Source of the DNA: Yoonia tamlensis
GTDB taxonomy: Bacteria > Pseudomonadota > Alphaproteobacteria > Rhodobacterales > Rhodobacteraceae
Assembly (NCBI RefSeq): GCF_900115105.1
Contig: NZ_FOYP01000001.1
Span: 1,762,097-1,826,096 of the forward strand
DNA length: 64,000 nucleotides
Direction: 5' to 3'
Positions 39,060 to 46,606 of the stretch are shown here, piece after piece (the first letter of the stretch is position 1; the number at the start of each line of letters is the position of its first letter). The notes under the pieces are model-generated. The model did no database searches. It saw nothing but the letters and a program-made list of their open reading frames with translations, and was not told the DNA's origin. Position numbers and translations under genes: made by a program.

Positions 39060-39629
39060 TTAACCTGCAACAGCAGGCAGCATGACAGTGTCGATCACAT
39101 GGATCACACCATTTGATTGTTTTACGTCCGCAACGGTGACAGTGGCGATCTGGCCCTGCTCGTCCTCGAGCATGATTTCACCGTTGCTATATGTCGCTTG
39201 CAATGTGCAACCGCCCAAGGTTGGGACGGGGTGACGGCCGTTGTCATCCGCGATCATACCCTGAATGGCGTCAGACATCGCGTTTGCAGCCACCACATGG
39301 CAGGTCAGGATTTGCACCAGACGGTCCATGTTTTCCGGCTTTAGCAGTTCTTCGACCGACCCGGCTGGCAGTTTTGCAAAGGCGTCGTCAGTTGGGGCGA
39401 ATACGGTGAACGGGCCTTCGCCAGATAGCGTTTCGGCCAATTCAGCTTGCACGACAGCGGCGACCAATGTCGTGTGGATCGGGCTGTTGACCGCGTTTTC
39501 AACGATATTCATGGTCGCGAGCATCTCCGCACCGCCAACGGTGGGGTTCATTGCGTGGCTTTCGGCAAATGATGTGCCTGCAATAAATGTCATGGCGACG
39601 GACGCTGCGATTGTCTTTGTAAAAGTCAT
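39060..39629 (-). CDS. Secreted fasciclin-domain protein
   Basis: A 189-residue exported protein: signal peptide 1-22 (TIAASVAMTFIAGTSFA), then one fasciclin (FAS1) domain. The FAS1 signatures are TTLVAAVVQAELAETLSGEGPFTVFAP, the conserved TDDAFAKLP, LTCHVV and the closing NGVIHVIDTVMLP. Two cysteines within the domain could form a disulfide. FAS1 proteins mediate adhesion or act in envelope physiology. In mycobacteria the fasciclin proteins MPT70/MPT83 are controlled by SigK-RskA; the same gene classes lie nearby here. The SD AGGAGAG precedes the ATG. Confidence 0.92.
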   Translation of the reverse strand: MTFTKTIAASVAMTFIAGTSFAESHAMNPTVGGAEMLATMNIVENAVNSPIHTTLVAAVVQAELAETLSGEGPFTVFAPTDDAFAKLPAGSVEELLKPENMDRLVQILTCHVVAANAMSDAIQGMIADDNGRHPVPTLGGCTLQATYSNGEIMLEDEQGQIATVTVADVKQSNGVIHVIDTVMLPAVAG

Positions 39630-39976
39630 TGTGGTCTCTCCTGGTTAAATCCGTGGCGTGTTTGCCGCGGTCGAGAGAAGCCACGCAGAAAGCGTCTTAA
39701 GAGTTTCAAACTTTTATAGTTTTTCTCAAATTATTATTTAAACAACTGAATACAAACAAAAAGTATCCTGTATTTTTACGCTGGCCGCCTTTAAGCCTAT
39801 CACTTCAATCGGTGTTTTAGAATGTCAGTCGGCTTTGACCTTTACATCATCAACCGCACTAAATTCAGAAAAACCAGCGAAGCTGCCTATCGTTCAAGCC
39901 GCAGTGAATGGCAGGAACGAGCCGCGAGCTACCGATGCCGCAGGGGTCATAGATGTCGGCTTTTGCACGCGTATCT
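39630..39976. other. Fasciclin upstream region and TetR downstream gap
   Basis: No supportable gene lies in these 347 bases. The part next to the fasciclin start (39700-39775) is AT-rich and is the likely promoter region. The part nearer the TetR gene includes a short open frame (39835-40068) that overlaps the TetR end and looks like degenerate sequence, not a gene. Confidence 0.5.
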
Positions 39977-40528
39977 CTAAGTCAACAACTGTGCAGCAAT
40001 CGCTTTTGCGCGGGCATAACCCGCCTTGTCGCCCAAAGACATATGAGTCACCGTTGCGCCCTCGATAAGTAAGAACAGCGAGCGGGGTAGGTTATCTGGC
40101 TGTGCCAGACCGAGCGGCAAACAAAGAGAGTACAGGCGATCCAAGAAACGCTTTTTGTATTGCCGTGCGATTTCGCCGATTTCATCCTGAGAATCACCAT
40201 ATTCCGTAAGAGCGCTTACGAAATAACATCCATTGAAATCTGATCTTTCAGCCCAGTCTTGCATCCCGTCAAAGCAGCTTAGAATTTGATCTACCGTTCT
40301 AGGGCCTGCGGCAGCAACATATGTTTCAAGATGTGTTGCCAACCGATCGCCGCGTCTTCGTAACGTTTCGCAAATTAGTTCGTGCTTCCCTTTGAAACCC
40401 TTATACAGCGTCATTTTCGCGACACCGGCTTCCGCCAGCACACGATCAACAGAAACCCCTTTGAAACCTTCTTTCGAAAAGACGGCTTCGGCAGTCTGCA
40501 GTAAAAGTTCACGCTTTGGGGCAGGCAT
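39977..40528 (-). CDS. TetR family repressor
   Basis: A 183-residue TetR regulator. The N-terminal helix-turn-helix reads LLQTAEAVFSKEGFKGVSVDRVLAEAGV followed by AKMTLYKGFKGKHELI. The all-helical C-terminal ligand domain includes CFDGMQDWAERSDFNGCYFV, typical of the TetR group with a C-terminal domain that senses small reactive compounds. The ATG at 40528 gives the normal length. It is divergent from the hydrolase, and the gap of about 100 bases contains two operator-like boxes. It probably represses both genes. The local base composition is lower in GC than the surroundings, suggesting transfer. Confidence 0.92.
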   Translation of the reverse strand: MPAPKRELLLQTAEAVFSKEGFKGVSVDRVLAEAGVAKMTLYKGFKGKHELICETLRRRGDRLATHLETYVAAAGPRTVDQILSCFDGMQDWAERSDFNGCYFVSALTEYGDSQDEIGEIARQYKKRFLDRLYSLCLPLGLAQPDNLPRSLFLLIEGATVTHMSLGDKAGYARAKAIAAQLLT

Positions 40529-40555
40529 GGGCAAGGCTCCGAACAAGATGCTTGC

Positions 40556-40614
40556 AAAGGGTAGACTATTTCGTCTACTCAATGCAAGCAAGTGGACGAA
40601 ATAGTCTACCCTTT
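40556..40614. promoter_or_regulatory. Paired TetR operator in 20-bp inverted repeat
   Basis: Two perfect 20-bp arms (40556-40575 and 40595-40614) are reverse complements around a 19-base spacer. Each arm overlaps an inner dyad of the form TAGAC-N6-GTCTA: TAGACTATTTCGTCTA (40562-40577) and TGGACGAAATAGTCTA (40593-40608). Box centres are 31 bases apart, about three helix turns. The TAGAC...GTCTA form resembles NemR-type operators. Confidence 0.8.
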
Positions 40615-40634
40615 TGTTTGCTGAGGAGATGACG

Positions 40635-41564
40635 GTGAAACGATTTTGGACAAAGGCCCTTGGGACAGTTCTCGCGCTGGTATTAGGTATAGTTGGCGCT
40701 TCGGAAATTTGGCCCGAGCGTGCGGCTAAACTACTACTGGCTGGCCTGAATTTGTCAGCAGGCTTGCAAAGCGAAACGGTGGAAACATCCTTTGGTGAAG
40801 TGCACTATTTGGAAGGTGGCAAAGGCCAGACAATCGTATTTCTTCATGGCATATATGCTTTGAAAGAACATTGGATCGACACGTCTCGCTACATTTCCGG
40901 CGACTACCGTTTGATATTGCTTGATCTACCAGGGTTTGGCCAAAATCAACGGCTTGATCCTGAGCAATACGACTACCAGCGTCAGGCGCATAATGTGCTT
41001 GAAACGCTGGATGCCATCGGTGTTGAACAGTTTCATATTGCCGCGAACTCGATGGGGGCACAAATCGCTGGTCAACTTGCTGTGTCGATCCCCGAGCGTG
41101 TACAATCGGTTGCTTTTATCGGTAGCCCTGTCGGTGTTAGTTCCCCCACCCCAAGTGACATGGAGCTTGCGATCGAAGCCGGTCATAAGCCATTGGTTGT
41201 TACTTCTTATGATGAATATGAAGCCCGTATGTCTTGGTTGTTTCCCAAAGAGCCTTTCATACCGCGGCCAATAGCGCGTTTCTGGGCCTCAAACGAAGTG
41301 TCTAACGCGGAAAGCAATGCGGAAATTTGGAACGCAGTTGCCTCAAGTAACGTTCCCAAGCTTGAGGAATTGGCGACAGGCATTGTTCAACCCACACTCG
41401 TGCTTTGGTGTGACGAAGACAGAATTTTTCATCCTTCCGGTGCTGCAGTTCTTGCGGAAGCTCTACCAAACGCAACACTTGTCAACGTCTCCGGCTGTGG
41501 GCATTTGCCTATGTTGGATAAGCCTGCAGAAACTGCGCGCATCTTAAGTGGTTTTCTAAATTGA
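40635..41564 (+). CDS. Alpha/beta hydrolase under TetR control
   Basis: A 309-residue hydrolase. The N terminus is hydrophobic (LGTVLALVLGIVGASEI), a signal anchor or signal peptide, so it may face the periplasm. The fold starts at TIVFLHGIYALKEHW with the oxyanion HG. The nucleophile Ser is in AANSMGAQIAG, the acid Asp in WCDEDRIFHP and the His in GCGHLPMLDKP. The GTG at 40635 lies six bases after GGAG (40625-40628). The ATG at 40629 directly abuts that SD and is a poorer choice. Its nearest analogues are haloalkane/ester hydrolase-like enzymes; substrate unknown. GC is low (about 42% in 40801-40860 by hand count). Confidence 0.8.
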   Translation: MKRFWTKALGTVLALVLGIVGASEIWPERAAKLLLAGLNLSAGLQSETVETSFGEVHYLEGGKGQTIVFLHGIYALKEHWIDTSRYISGDYRLILLDLPGFGQNQRLDPEQYDYQRQAHNVLETLDAIGVEQFHIAANSMGAQIAGQLAVSIPERVQSVAFIGSPVGVSSPTPSDMELAIEAGHKPLVVTSYDEYEARMSWLFPKEPFIPRPIARFWASNEVSNAESNAEIWNAVASSNVPKLEELATGIVQPTLVLWCDEDRIFHPSGAAVLAEALPNATLVNVSGCGHLPMLDKPAETARILSGFLN

Positions 41565-41762
41565 TGTTTGAAACCAGACCGAGGCGAAACCGCAGCGAAA
41601 TCCCGCCTTGTCCCGCTCACCTGACCTTGGCCTAGCTCGCGGTGGTCATCCGGTCTGGATCGAAAACGTCTGACGATTAGGTCAACATGCGTGACGCGGC
41701 GCGTTCATAGGAATCAGAAAATCCACCGTCTCGAGGCAAATCTGCAAGACATTCCGCAGATA

Positions 41763-42437
41763 TTAGCCGTTTGCAAACGGGGCAACAGCAACCACTGGGC
41801 CAGTTGCGACCCCAGTTGGCGACCCTCCGGGGGGCTCGTCACTTAGCGCAATAATGCCACCATCAACCAGAACGGCGAGTTCCGCAGTCAGCTGGACCTG
41901 TCCGGTTTTTGCTTCTGGCAATAGGCCCAAAGAAATCGGTGCGGCCTCTCCGGCAATGAGCCATATCTCAAACACGCGCCCTTCTGCGGGAGCGCCTGTA
42001 ACACGGTCAAAAAGTAGCGTGTTGGTGTCAGGATCAAATGTCGCATCAACGCGCAGGCCGATATCGGCTCCAACCAGACCTGCAACCAGATCATTGCTTG
42101 TCGGGTTTGGCACGGGAATCACCACAATCATCACCGCCGCCACCACGATGGCCGCACTGGCGGCCCCCGCAAGCCATCCAAACCAGTTGCGGCGCGGTTT
42201 GGGCGCATCAAACAAGCGGGATGTAATCGCGTCAAATGTCGCTTTGGGTGGGGCCACCGGGGCGATGTCATCGGTCAGCGTAACAAGATGCTCTTGCCAA
42301 TGCGCCAGTTCGGCTCGCAATGACAGGTCACTATTCATCTCGGCCTCAAACGCGCGCGCCTGTGCCGGGGTCAATAGGCCCAGCGCATATTCGGCAGCAG
42401 CCGAAAGGGGGGCATCATCTGTGACGTCATCGGTCAT
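41763..42437 (-). CDS. RskA-like anti-sigma factor
   Basis: A 224-residue protein with an N-terminal cytoplasmic anti-sigma region (residues 1-80, AAAEYALGLLTPAQARAFEAEM), one membrane helix near 86-108 (LAGAASAAIVVAAVMIVVIP) and a periplasmic C-terminal domain of about 110 residues of the RskA type (GRVFEIWLIAGEAAPISLGLL). It has no HxxxCxxC zinc motif, so it is the non-zinc class. It would hold the adjacent sigma factor at the membrane until a periplasmic signal triggers proteolysis. It overlaps the sigma gene by four bases (ATGA), as such pairs usually do. Confidence 0.87.
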   Translation of the reverse strand: MTDDVTDDAPLSAAAEYALGLLTPAQARAFEAEMNSDLSLRAELAHWQEHLVTLTDDIAPVAPPKATFDAITSRLFDAPKPRRNWFGWLAGAASAAIVVAAVMIVVIPVPNPTSNDLVAGLVGADIGLRVDATFDPDTNTLLFDRVTGAPAEGRVFEIWLIAGEAAPISLGLLPEAKTGQVQLTAELAVLVDGGIIALSDEPPGGSPTGVATGPVVAVAPFANG

Positions 42438-42976
42438 TGCGACAGACAGTCCTTTAGTTTGATCAGGCTACGGCGCAGCCAGGTTCGCATTGTATTCAGC
42501 GGAACCTGCATCGCGTCCGCAAGATCCTGATAGGTGTCACCATCGAGATAGGCGCGGCGCACCGCTTCGGCGCGGTCCGCTGGCAGCGCGTCCAGACAGT
42601 TATTTATTTGCGCACGCGCCGAAGACGCGATTGCTTGTTGTTCGGGGCCGGGTGCCTGATCCGCCAGCTCGGCGACCTCATCCAGACCTGTTTGGCCTTT
42701 TTTGCGGGTCCGCAGCCGGTCAATGGCATGGTTGCGTGCGATAGTGATCAGCCATGTCATCGGGCTAAGCCCGTTGGATTGATAACGGTCAGCGGCCCGC
42801 CAAACCTTGATATAAACCTCTTGTAATGCGTCGTCAGCTTCGGCGCGGTTATTTAACACACGCAAAGTCACGCCAAATAGTTTCGCCGATGTTGCATTAT
42901 ATAATGCAGCAAAGGCCACGCGGTCGCCCAAGGCGACGCGGTCGATATAGGTTTCGATCTCTTCGCGTGTTGCCAA
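42434..42976 (-). CDS. ECF sigma factor, SigK-like
   Basis: A 180-residue extracytoplasmic-function sigma factor. Region 2 is [60 protein letters not shown]. Region 4 is [26 protein letters not shown] and [18 protein letters not shown]. The best start is the TTG at 42976, because GGAGA lies about six bases upstream and the conserved [14 protein letters not shown] follows; no ATG occurs nearby. The class resembles SigK, which works with RskA. It leads the block with the anti-sigma gene. Promoter elements could not be pinned down. It is divergent from cobS. Confidence 0.86.
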   Translation of the reverse strand: MATREEIETYIDRVALGDRVAFAALYNATSAKLFGVTLRVLNNRAEADDALQEVYIKVWRAADRYQSNGLSPMTWLITIARNHAIDRLRTRKKGQTGLDEVAELADQAPGPEQQAIASSARAQINNCLDALPADRAEAVRRAYLDGDTYQDLADAMQVPLNTMRTWLRRSLIKLKDCLSQ

Positions 42977-43128
42977 GGGGGTCTCCGACTTTGGGCAACC
43001 AGAACACACATTACGAGCCCCGCCAATCGAAAACGACAAACATACGCGTGACCTCTGGCACTTGCAGTGCAGCGCGATATGTTGCATCCGGTAGCACAAC
43101 ATTCGACGAAAGATGCAAAGGCACGCAC

Positions 43129-44115
43129 ATGGCTGACGGTACACTGGATATGAACGCGAAACCGACCGAAGATATTTCGGTACGCGAGGTCTTTGGCATC
43201 GACAGCGATATGAAAATCAAAGGCTTTGCCGATCGCACCGACCGCGTGCCTGATATCGACAGCACCTACAAATTCGATCCTGATACCACGCTCGCGATTC
43301 TGGCAGGTTTTGGCTATAACCGCCGTGTGATGATCCAAGGCTACCACGGCACCGGAAAATCATCGCATATCGAACAGGTTGCCGCCCGCCTCAACTGGCC
43401 AGCGGTGCGTGTGAACCTTGATAGCCATATCAGCCGGATCGACCTGATCGGCAAGGATGCGATCAAACTGCGCGACGGCGTGCAAGTCACCGAATTCCAC
43501 GAAGGCATCCTGCCTTGGGCACTGCGTAACCCTGTTGCGATTGTATTTGACGAATATGACGCCGGCCGCGCCGATGTGATGTTTGTGATCCAGCGTGTGC
43601 TCGAAGCGGACGGCAAGCTGACCCTGATGGATCAAAACGAGATCATCACACCAAATAAATTCTTCCGCCTGTTCGCGACGGCCAACACCGTTGGTTTGGG
43701 CGACACAACCGGCCTGTACCACGGCACGCAGCAAATCAACCAAGCCCAGATGGACCGCTGGTCATTGGTGGCGACGCTGAACTATCTGTCCCATGACGCC
43801 GAAGCCGCGATTGTTCTAGCCAAGTCGCCCCATTATAACTCCGACAAAGGCCGCAAAATCGTGTCGCAAATGGTAACCGTGGCCGATCTGACCCGCACGG
43901 CATTCATGAACGGCGATCTGTCCACGGTGATGTCACCGCGCACCGTTCTGGCATGGGCCGAAAACGCACGTATTTTCCAAAACGTGGGCTATGCGTTCCG
44001 CCTGTCATTCCTGAACAAATGCGACGAGCTGGAACGCCAGACGGTTGCCGAATTCTATCAGCGCTGTTTTGACGAAGAACTGCCCGAAAGCGCGGCAAGC
44101 CTGAGCCTGGGATAA
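43129..44115 (+). CDS. cobS: Aerobic cobaltochelatase subunit CobS
   Basis: A 328-residue AAA+ ATPase subunit of the aerobic cobaltochelatase (CobN/CobS/CobT), which inserts cobalt into hydrogenobyrinic acid a,c-diamide during cobalamin synthesis. Walker A is [10 protein letters not shown], Walker [11 protein letters not shown], and sensor region [19 protein letters not shown] is typical. The ATG at 43129 is used, since the conserved start [19 protein letters not shown] follows it. It is the first gene of cobS-orf-cobT. The large subunit cobN is not in the window. Its upstream neighbour in most relatives is the J-domain gene now 5.5 kb away. Confidence 0.95.
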   Translation: MADGTLDMNAKPTEDISVREVFGIDSDMKIKGFADRTDRVPDIDSTYKFDPDTTLAILAGFGYNRRVMIQGYHGTGKSSHIEQVAARLNWPAVRVNLDSHISRIDLIGKDAIKLRDGVQVTEFHEGILPWALRNPVAIVFDEYDAGRADVMFVIQRVLEADGKLTLMDQNEIITPNKFFRLFATANTVGLGDTTGLYHGTQQINQAQMDRWSLVATLNYLSHDAEAAIVLAKSPHYNSDKGRKIVSQMVTVADLTRTAFMNGDLSTVMSPRTVLAWAENARIFQNVGYAFRLSFLNKCDELERQTVAEFYQRCFDEELPESAASLSLG

Positions 44116-44207
44116 ACGCGCCGCGACGCGAAACTGCCGCGCGCGCGTCACATTCCGGTCTGCTTTGTACGCATTATATCATCCACGAGACTAACCGGGA
44201 GCAGACC

Positions 44208-44570
44208 ATGAAAATGAAAATTGGCACCGCGTTGCCCGCAGATTACGTCGTCAGCCACGAAGACCTGACCGATGCGGCAACCACATTGATCGCACAGACA
44301 TTGTTGCCCCTTTTCGCCGAAAGCATGAGCGAAGAAGTCGCGCGCGCCAATGTCCAAGGCATCGTGACCGAACTTGCCTATCTGTTTGACGAAGGTGCCA
44401 TTGAAATCGGCGGCAAATCTTACATGCCCCGTCTGGCCTTTGTGGACGAACAAGGTGCTATCTTGCCCGGTGTTGCCGCGCTGACCACTATGCATGAATG
44501 CGTCGAGGATCTGTTTGATATCGACCCTGCGGCTCAGATCACCTTTGAAGAACCCGAATACGACGAATAA
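44208..44570 (+). CDS. Hypothetical protein between cobS and cobT
   Basis: A 120-residue acidic cytoplasmic protein of unknown family (starts KMKIGTALPADYVVSHEDLTDAA, ends ITFEEPEYDE). It has no membrane segment or recognised motif. The ATG at 44208 is preceded by GGGAGC about seven bases upstream. Position between the two AAA+/MIDAS subunits suggests co-expression with the chelatase; there is a gap of about 90 bases to cobS and about 80 to cobT, so promoters of its own are possible. I have no basis for assigning a function. Confidence 0.7.
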   Translation: MKMKIGTALPADYVVSHEDLTDAATTLIAQTLLPLFAESMSEEVARANVQGIVTELAYLFDEGAIEIGGKSYMPRLAFVDEQGAILPGVAALTTMHECVEDLFDIDPAAQITFEEPEYDE

Positions 44571-44651
44571 GGGCTGATCATTTTGACGGTCTTGGCTCTG
44601 GTCATTGCGCGGTTGCCTCATTAGTTTGCGCCTTAACAAAGGACGCAGCGC

Positions 44652-46532
44652 ATGAAGAACCCGACCGACAACCCCGCCGATCCGTTTAAAAAAGCGCTGG
44701 CCGAAGCGACCAAGGTTCTGGCCGACGATAGTGAACTGTCGGTCACCTATTCCGTTGATCCGGCTGGACAAACCGCCGATAGCATCCGCCTGCCCCAAGT
44801 CACGCGGCGCATGACCCGCGACGAGGTGCTGCTTGCGCGCGGGACTGCAGATGCATTTGCGCTGCGCCATAAGTTCCACGACGCGAATGTTGCGGCCCGC
44901 TATATGCCCCAAGGGCAGATGGCGCGTGACCTGTATGAGGCGATGGAAACCGCGCGGATCGAAGCCGTCGGCGCACGCCATATGCCCGGCACGGCGGGCA
45001 ATATCGACGCGAAAATCGCAAACGAAGCTATGCGCAAGGGTTATGACCAGATTTCGAACGCCTCTGACGCGCCATTGGCCGTGGCGGCGGGCTATATGAT
45101 CCGGCAAATGGCGACCGGGCGCGCGCTGCCCAAAGGCGCGGATAATGTGCTCGAACTATGGCGCGGCTTCATCGAGGAACAATGCGATGGCACGCTTGAA
45201 GGATTGGGCGATGTGCTGGCCGATCAAAAAGCCTTTGCCAAACTGGCGCGCCAGCTGATCAGCGATCTGGGCTATGGCGACCAGCTGGGTGATGACCCTG
45301 ACAGTCTTGATGATGATCAGGACGACACCGCCGAAGATGGCGGCGAAGAAGAACAAGAACCAGATAGCAACGGCGATGATGACGAAAGCGAAGGCGAAGA
45401 AGCCGACGCATCGCCCGAGCAATCCCAAGACGAACAGCAAGACGCCAATCAGGCGCAGGTCAGCATGGATGATCAGGCTGATCAGGAAATGGGCGAAGAG
45501 GCAGAAATGCCCGAAGGCGAAGCCCCGCTTGACCCGCCCGCGCCGCAACCCGTATCGGACGCGGACCCTGACTATACCGTTTATAGCACTGAATTTGATG
45601 AAGAAATCGGCGCCGAAGATCTGGCGGAACCGGCTGAACTGGAACGGCTGCGCGCCTATCTGGATCAGCAGCTTGAACCGCTCAAGGGCGCAGTTAGCCG
45701 CTTGGCGAATAAATTGCAGCGCCGCCTGCAGGCCCAGCAAAACCGGTCGTGGGAATTTGACCGCGAAGAAGGCATTCTGGATGCCGGACGGCTTGCGCGG
45801 GTGGTGGCATCGCCGACCACGCCCTTGTCGTTCAAGGTCGAAAAAGACACCGAATTTCGCGACACTGTCGTGACATTGCTGCTTGATAACTCGGGGTCCA
45901 TGCGGGGTCGCCCGATTTCTATCGCGGCAATCTGTGCCGATGTCATGGCGCGCACGCTGGAACGCTGCGACGTCAAGGTCGAGATCCTTGGCTTTACCAC
46001 CAAGGCGTGGAAAGGCGGCATGTCGCGCGAAAAATGGCTGGGTGACGGGCGTGCCGCAAAACCCGGACGGCTGAACGATCTGCGCCATATCATCTATAAA
46101 TCCGCCGATGCGCCATGGCGGCGGACACGGCCCAATCTGGGTCTGATGATGAAAGAAGGGCTGCTGAAAGAAAACATCGACGGCGAGGCGCTTGAATGGG
46201 CGCACCGGCGCACTGTGAACCGGCCAGAGGCGCGCAAAATCCTGATGGTCATCTCGGACGGGGCACCGGTGGATGATTCTACACTTTCCGTGAACCCCGC
46301 CAATTATCTGGAAAAACACCTGCGCGACGTGATTGCGATGGTCGAAAAGCGCAAGGCGGTGGAACTGGTCGCAATCGGGATCGGCCATGATGTGACCCGC
46401 TATTATGACCGCGCCGTTACGATTACAGATGTTGAACAGCTTGCCGGTGCGATGACCGAACAGCTTGCCAGCCTGTTTGACAGTGATCCGCGCAAACGGG
46501 CGCGGGTGCTAGGCATGCGCAAGGCAGGCTAG
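44652..46532 (+). CDS. cobT: Aerobic cobaltochelatase subunit CobT
   Basis: A 626-residue CobT. The N-terminal 200 residues are helical; residues about 215-330 are very acidic (starting [20 protein letters not shown]), typical of this subunit. The C-terminal third is a von Willebrand-type MIDAS domain with [14 protein letters not shown] (DxSxS) and a later [13 protein letters not shown]. CobT works with the CobS AAA+ ring in ATP-driven cobalt insertion. Full length. It is 80 bases after the hypothetical gene. A perfect palindrome lies just after the stop. Confidence 0.95.
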   Translation: MKNPTDNPADPFKKALAEATKVLADDSELSVTYSVDPAGQTADSIRLPQVTRRMTRDEVLLARGTADAFALRHKFHDANVAARYMPQGQMARDLYEAMETARIEAVGARHMPGTAGNIDAKIANEAMRKGYDQISNASDAPLAVAAGYMIRQMATGRALPKGADNVLELWRGFIEEQCDGTLEGLGDVLADQKAFAKLARQLISDLGYGDQLGDDPDSLDDDQDDTAEDGGEEEQEPDSNGDDDESEGEEADASPEQSQDEQQDANQAQVSMDDQADQEMGEEAEMPEGEAPLDPPAPQPVSDADPDYTVYSTEFDEEIGAEDLAEPAELERLRAYLDQQLEPLKGAVSRLANKLQRRLQAQQNRSWEFDREEGILDAGRLARVVASPTTPLSFKVEKDTEFRDTVVTLLLDNSGSMRGRPISIAAICADVMARTLERCDVKVEILGFTTKAWKGGMSREKWLGDGRAAKPGRLNDLRHIIYKSADAPWRRTRPNLGLMMKEGLLKENIDGEALEWAHRRTVNRPEARKILMVISDGAPVDDSTLSVNPANYLEKHLRDVIAMVEKRKAVELVAIGIGHDVTRYYDRAVTITDVEQLAGAMTEQLASLFDSDPRKRARVLGMRKAG

Positions 46533-46538
46533 CGGCAT

Positions 46539-46558
46539 TCAAATTTCGCGAAATTTGA
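46539..46558. repeat. Perfect 20-bp palindrome after cobT
   Basis: TCAAATTTCGCGAAATTTGA is its own reverse complement. It starts six bases after the cobT stop and 49 bases before pepP. With no loop it folds poorly as RNA and has only a short T-run after it, so a DNA-binding or repeat role is as likely as termination. Confidence 0.75.
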
Positions 46559-46606
46559 TTTACGTCCTGCGCCGCGTCTTTGGCTGCATAACAAATAGGG
46601 TAGATA

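Noticed and set aside
39922-41642. CCGCGAGCTA (39922-39931) and its reverse complement (41633-41642) flanking the TetR cassette as possible terminal repeats
   Set aside because: Only 10 bases match and neither side extends; it may be chance, and no transposase or target duplication is seen.
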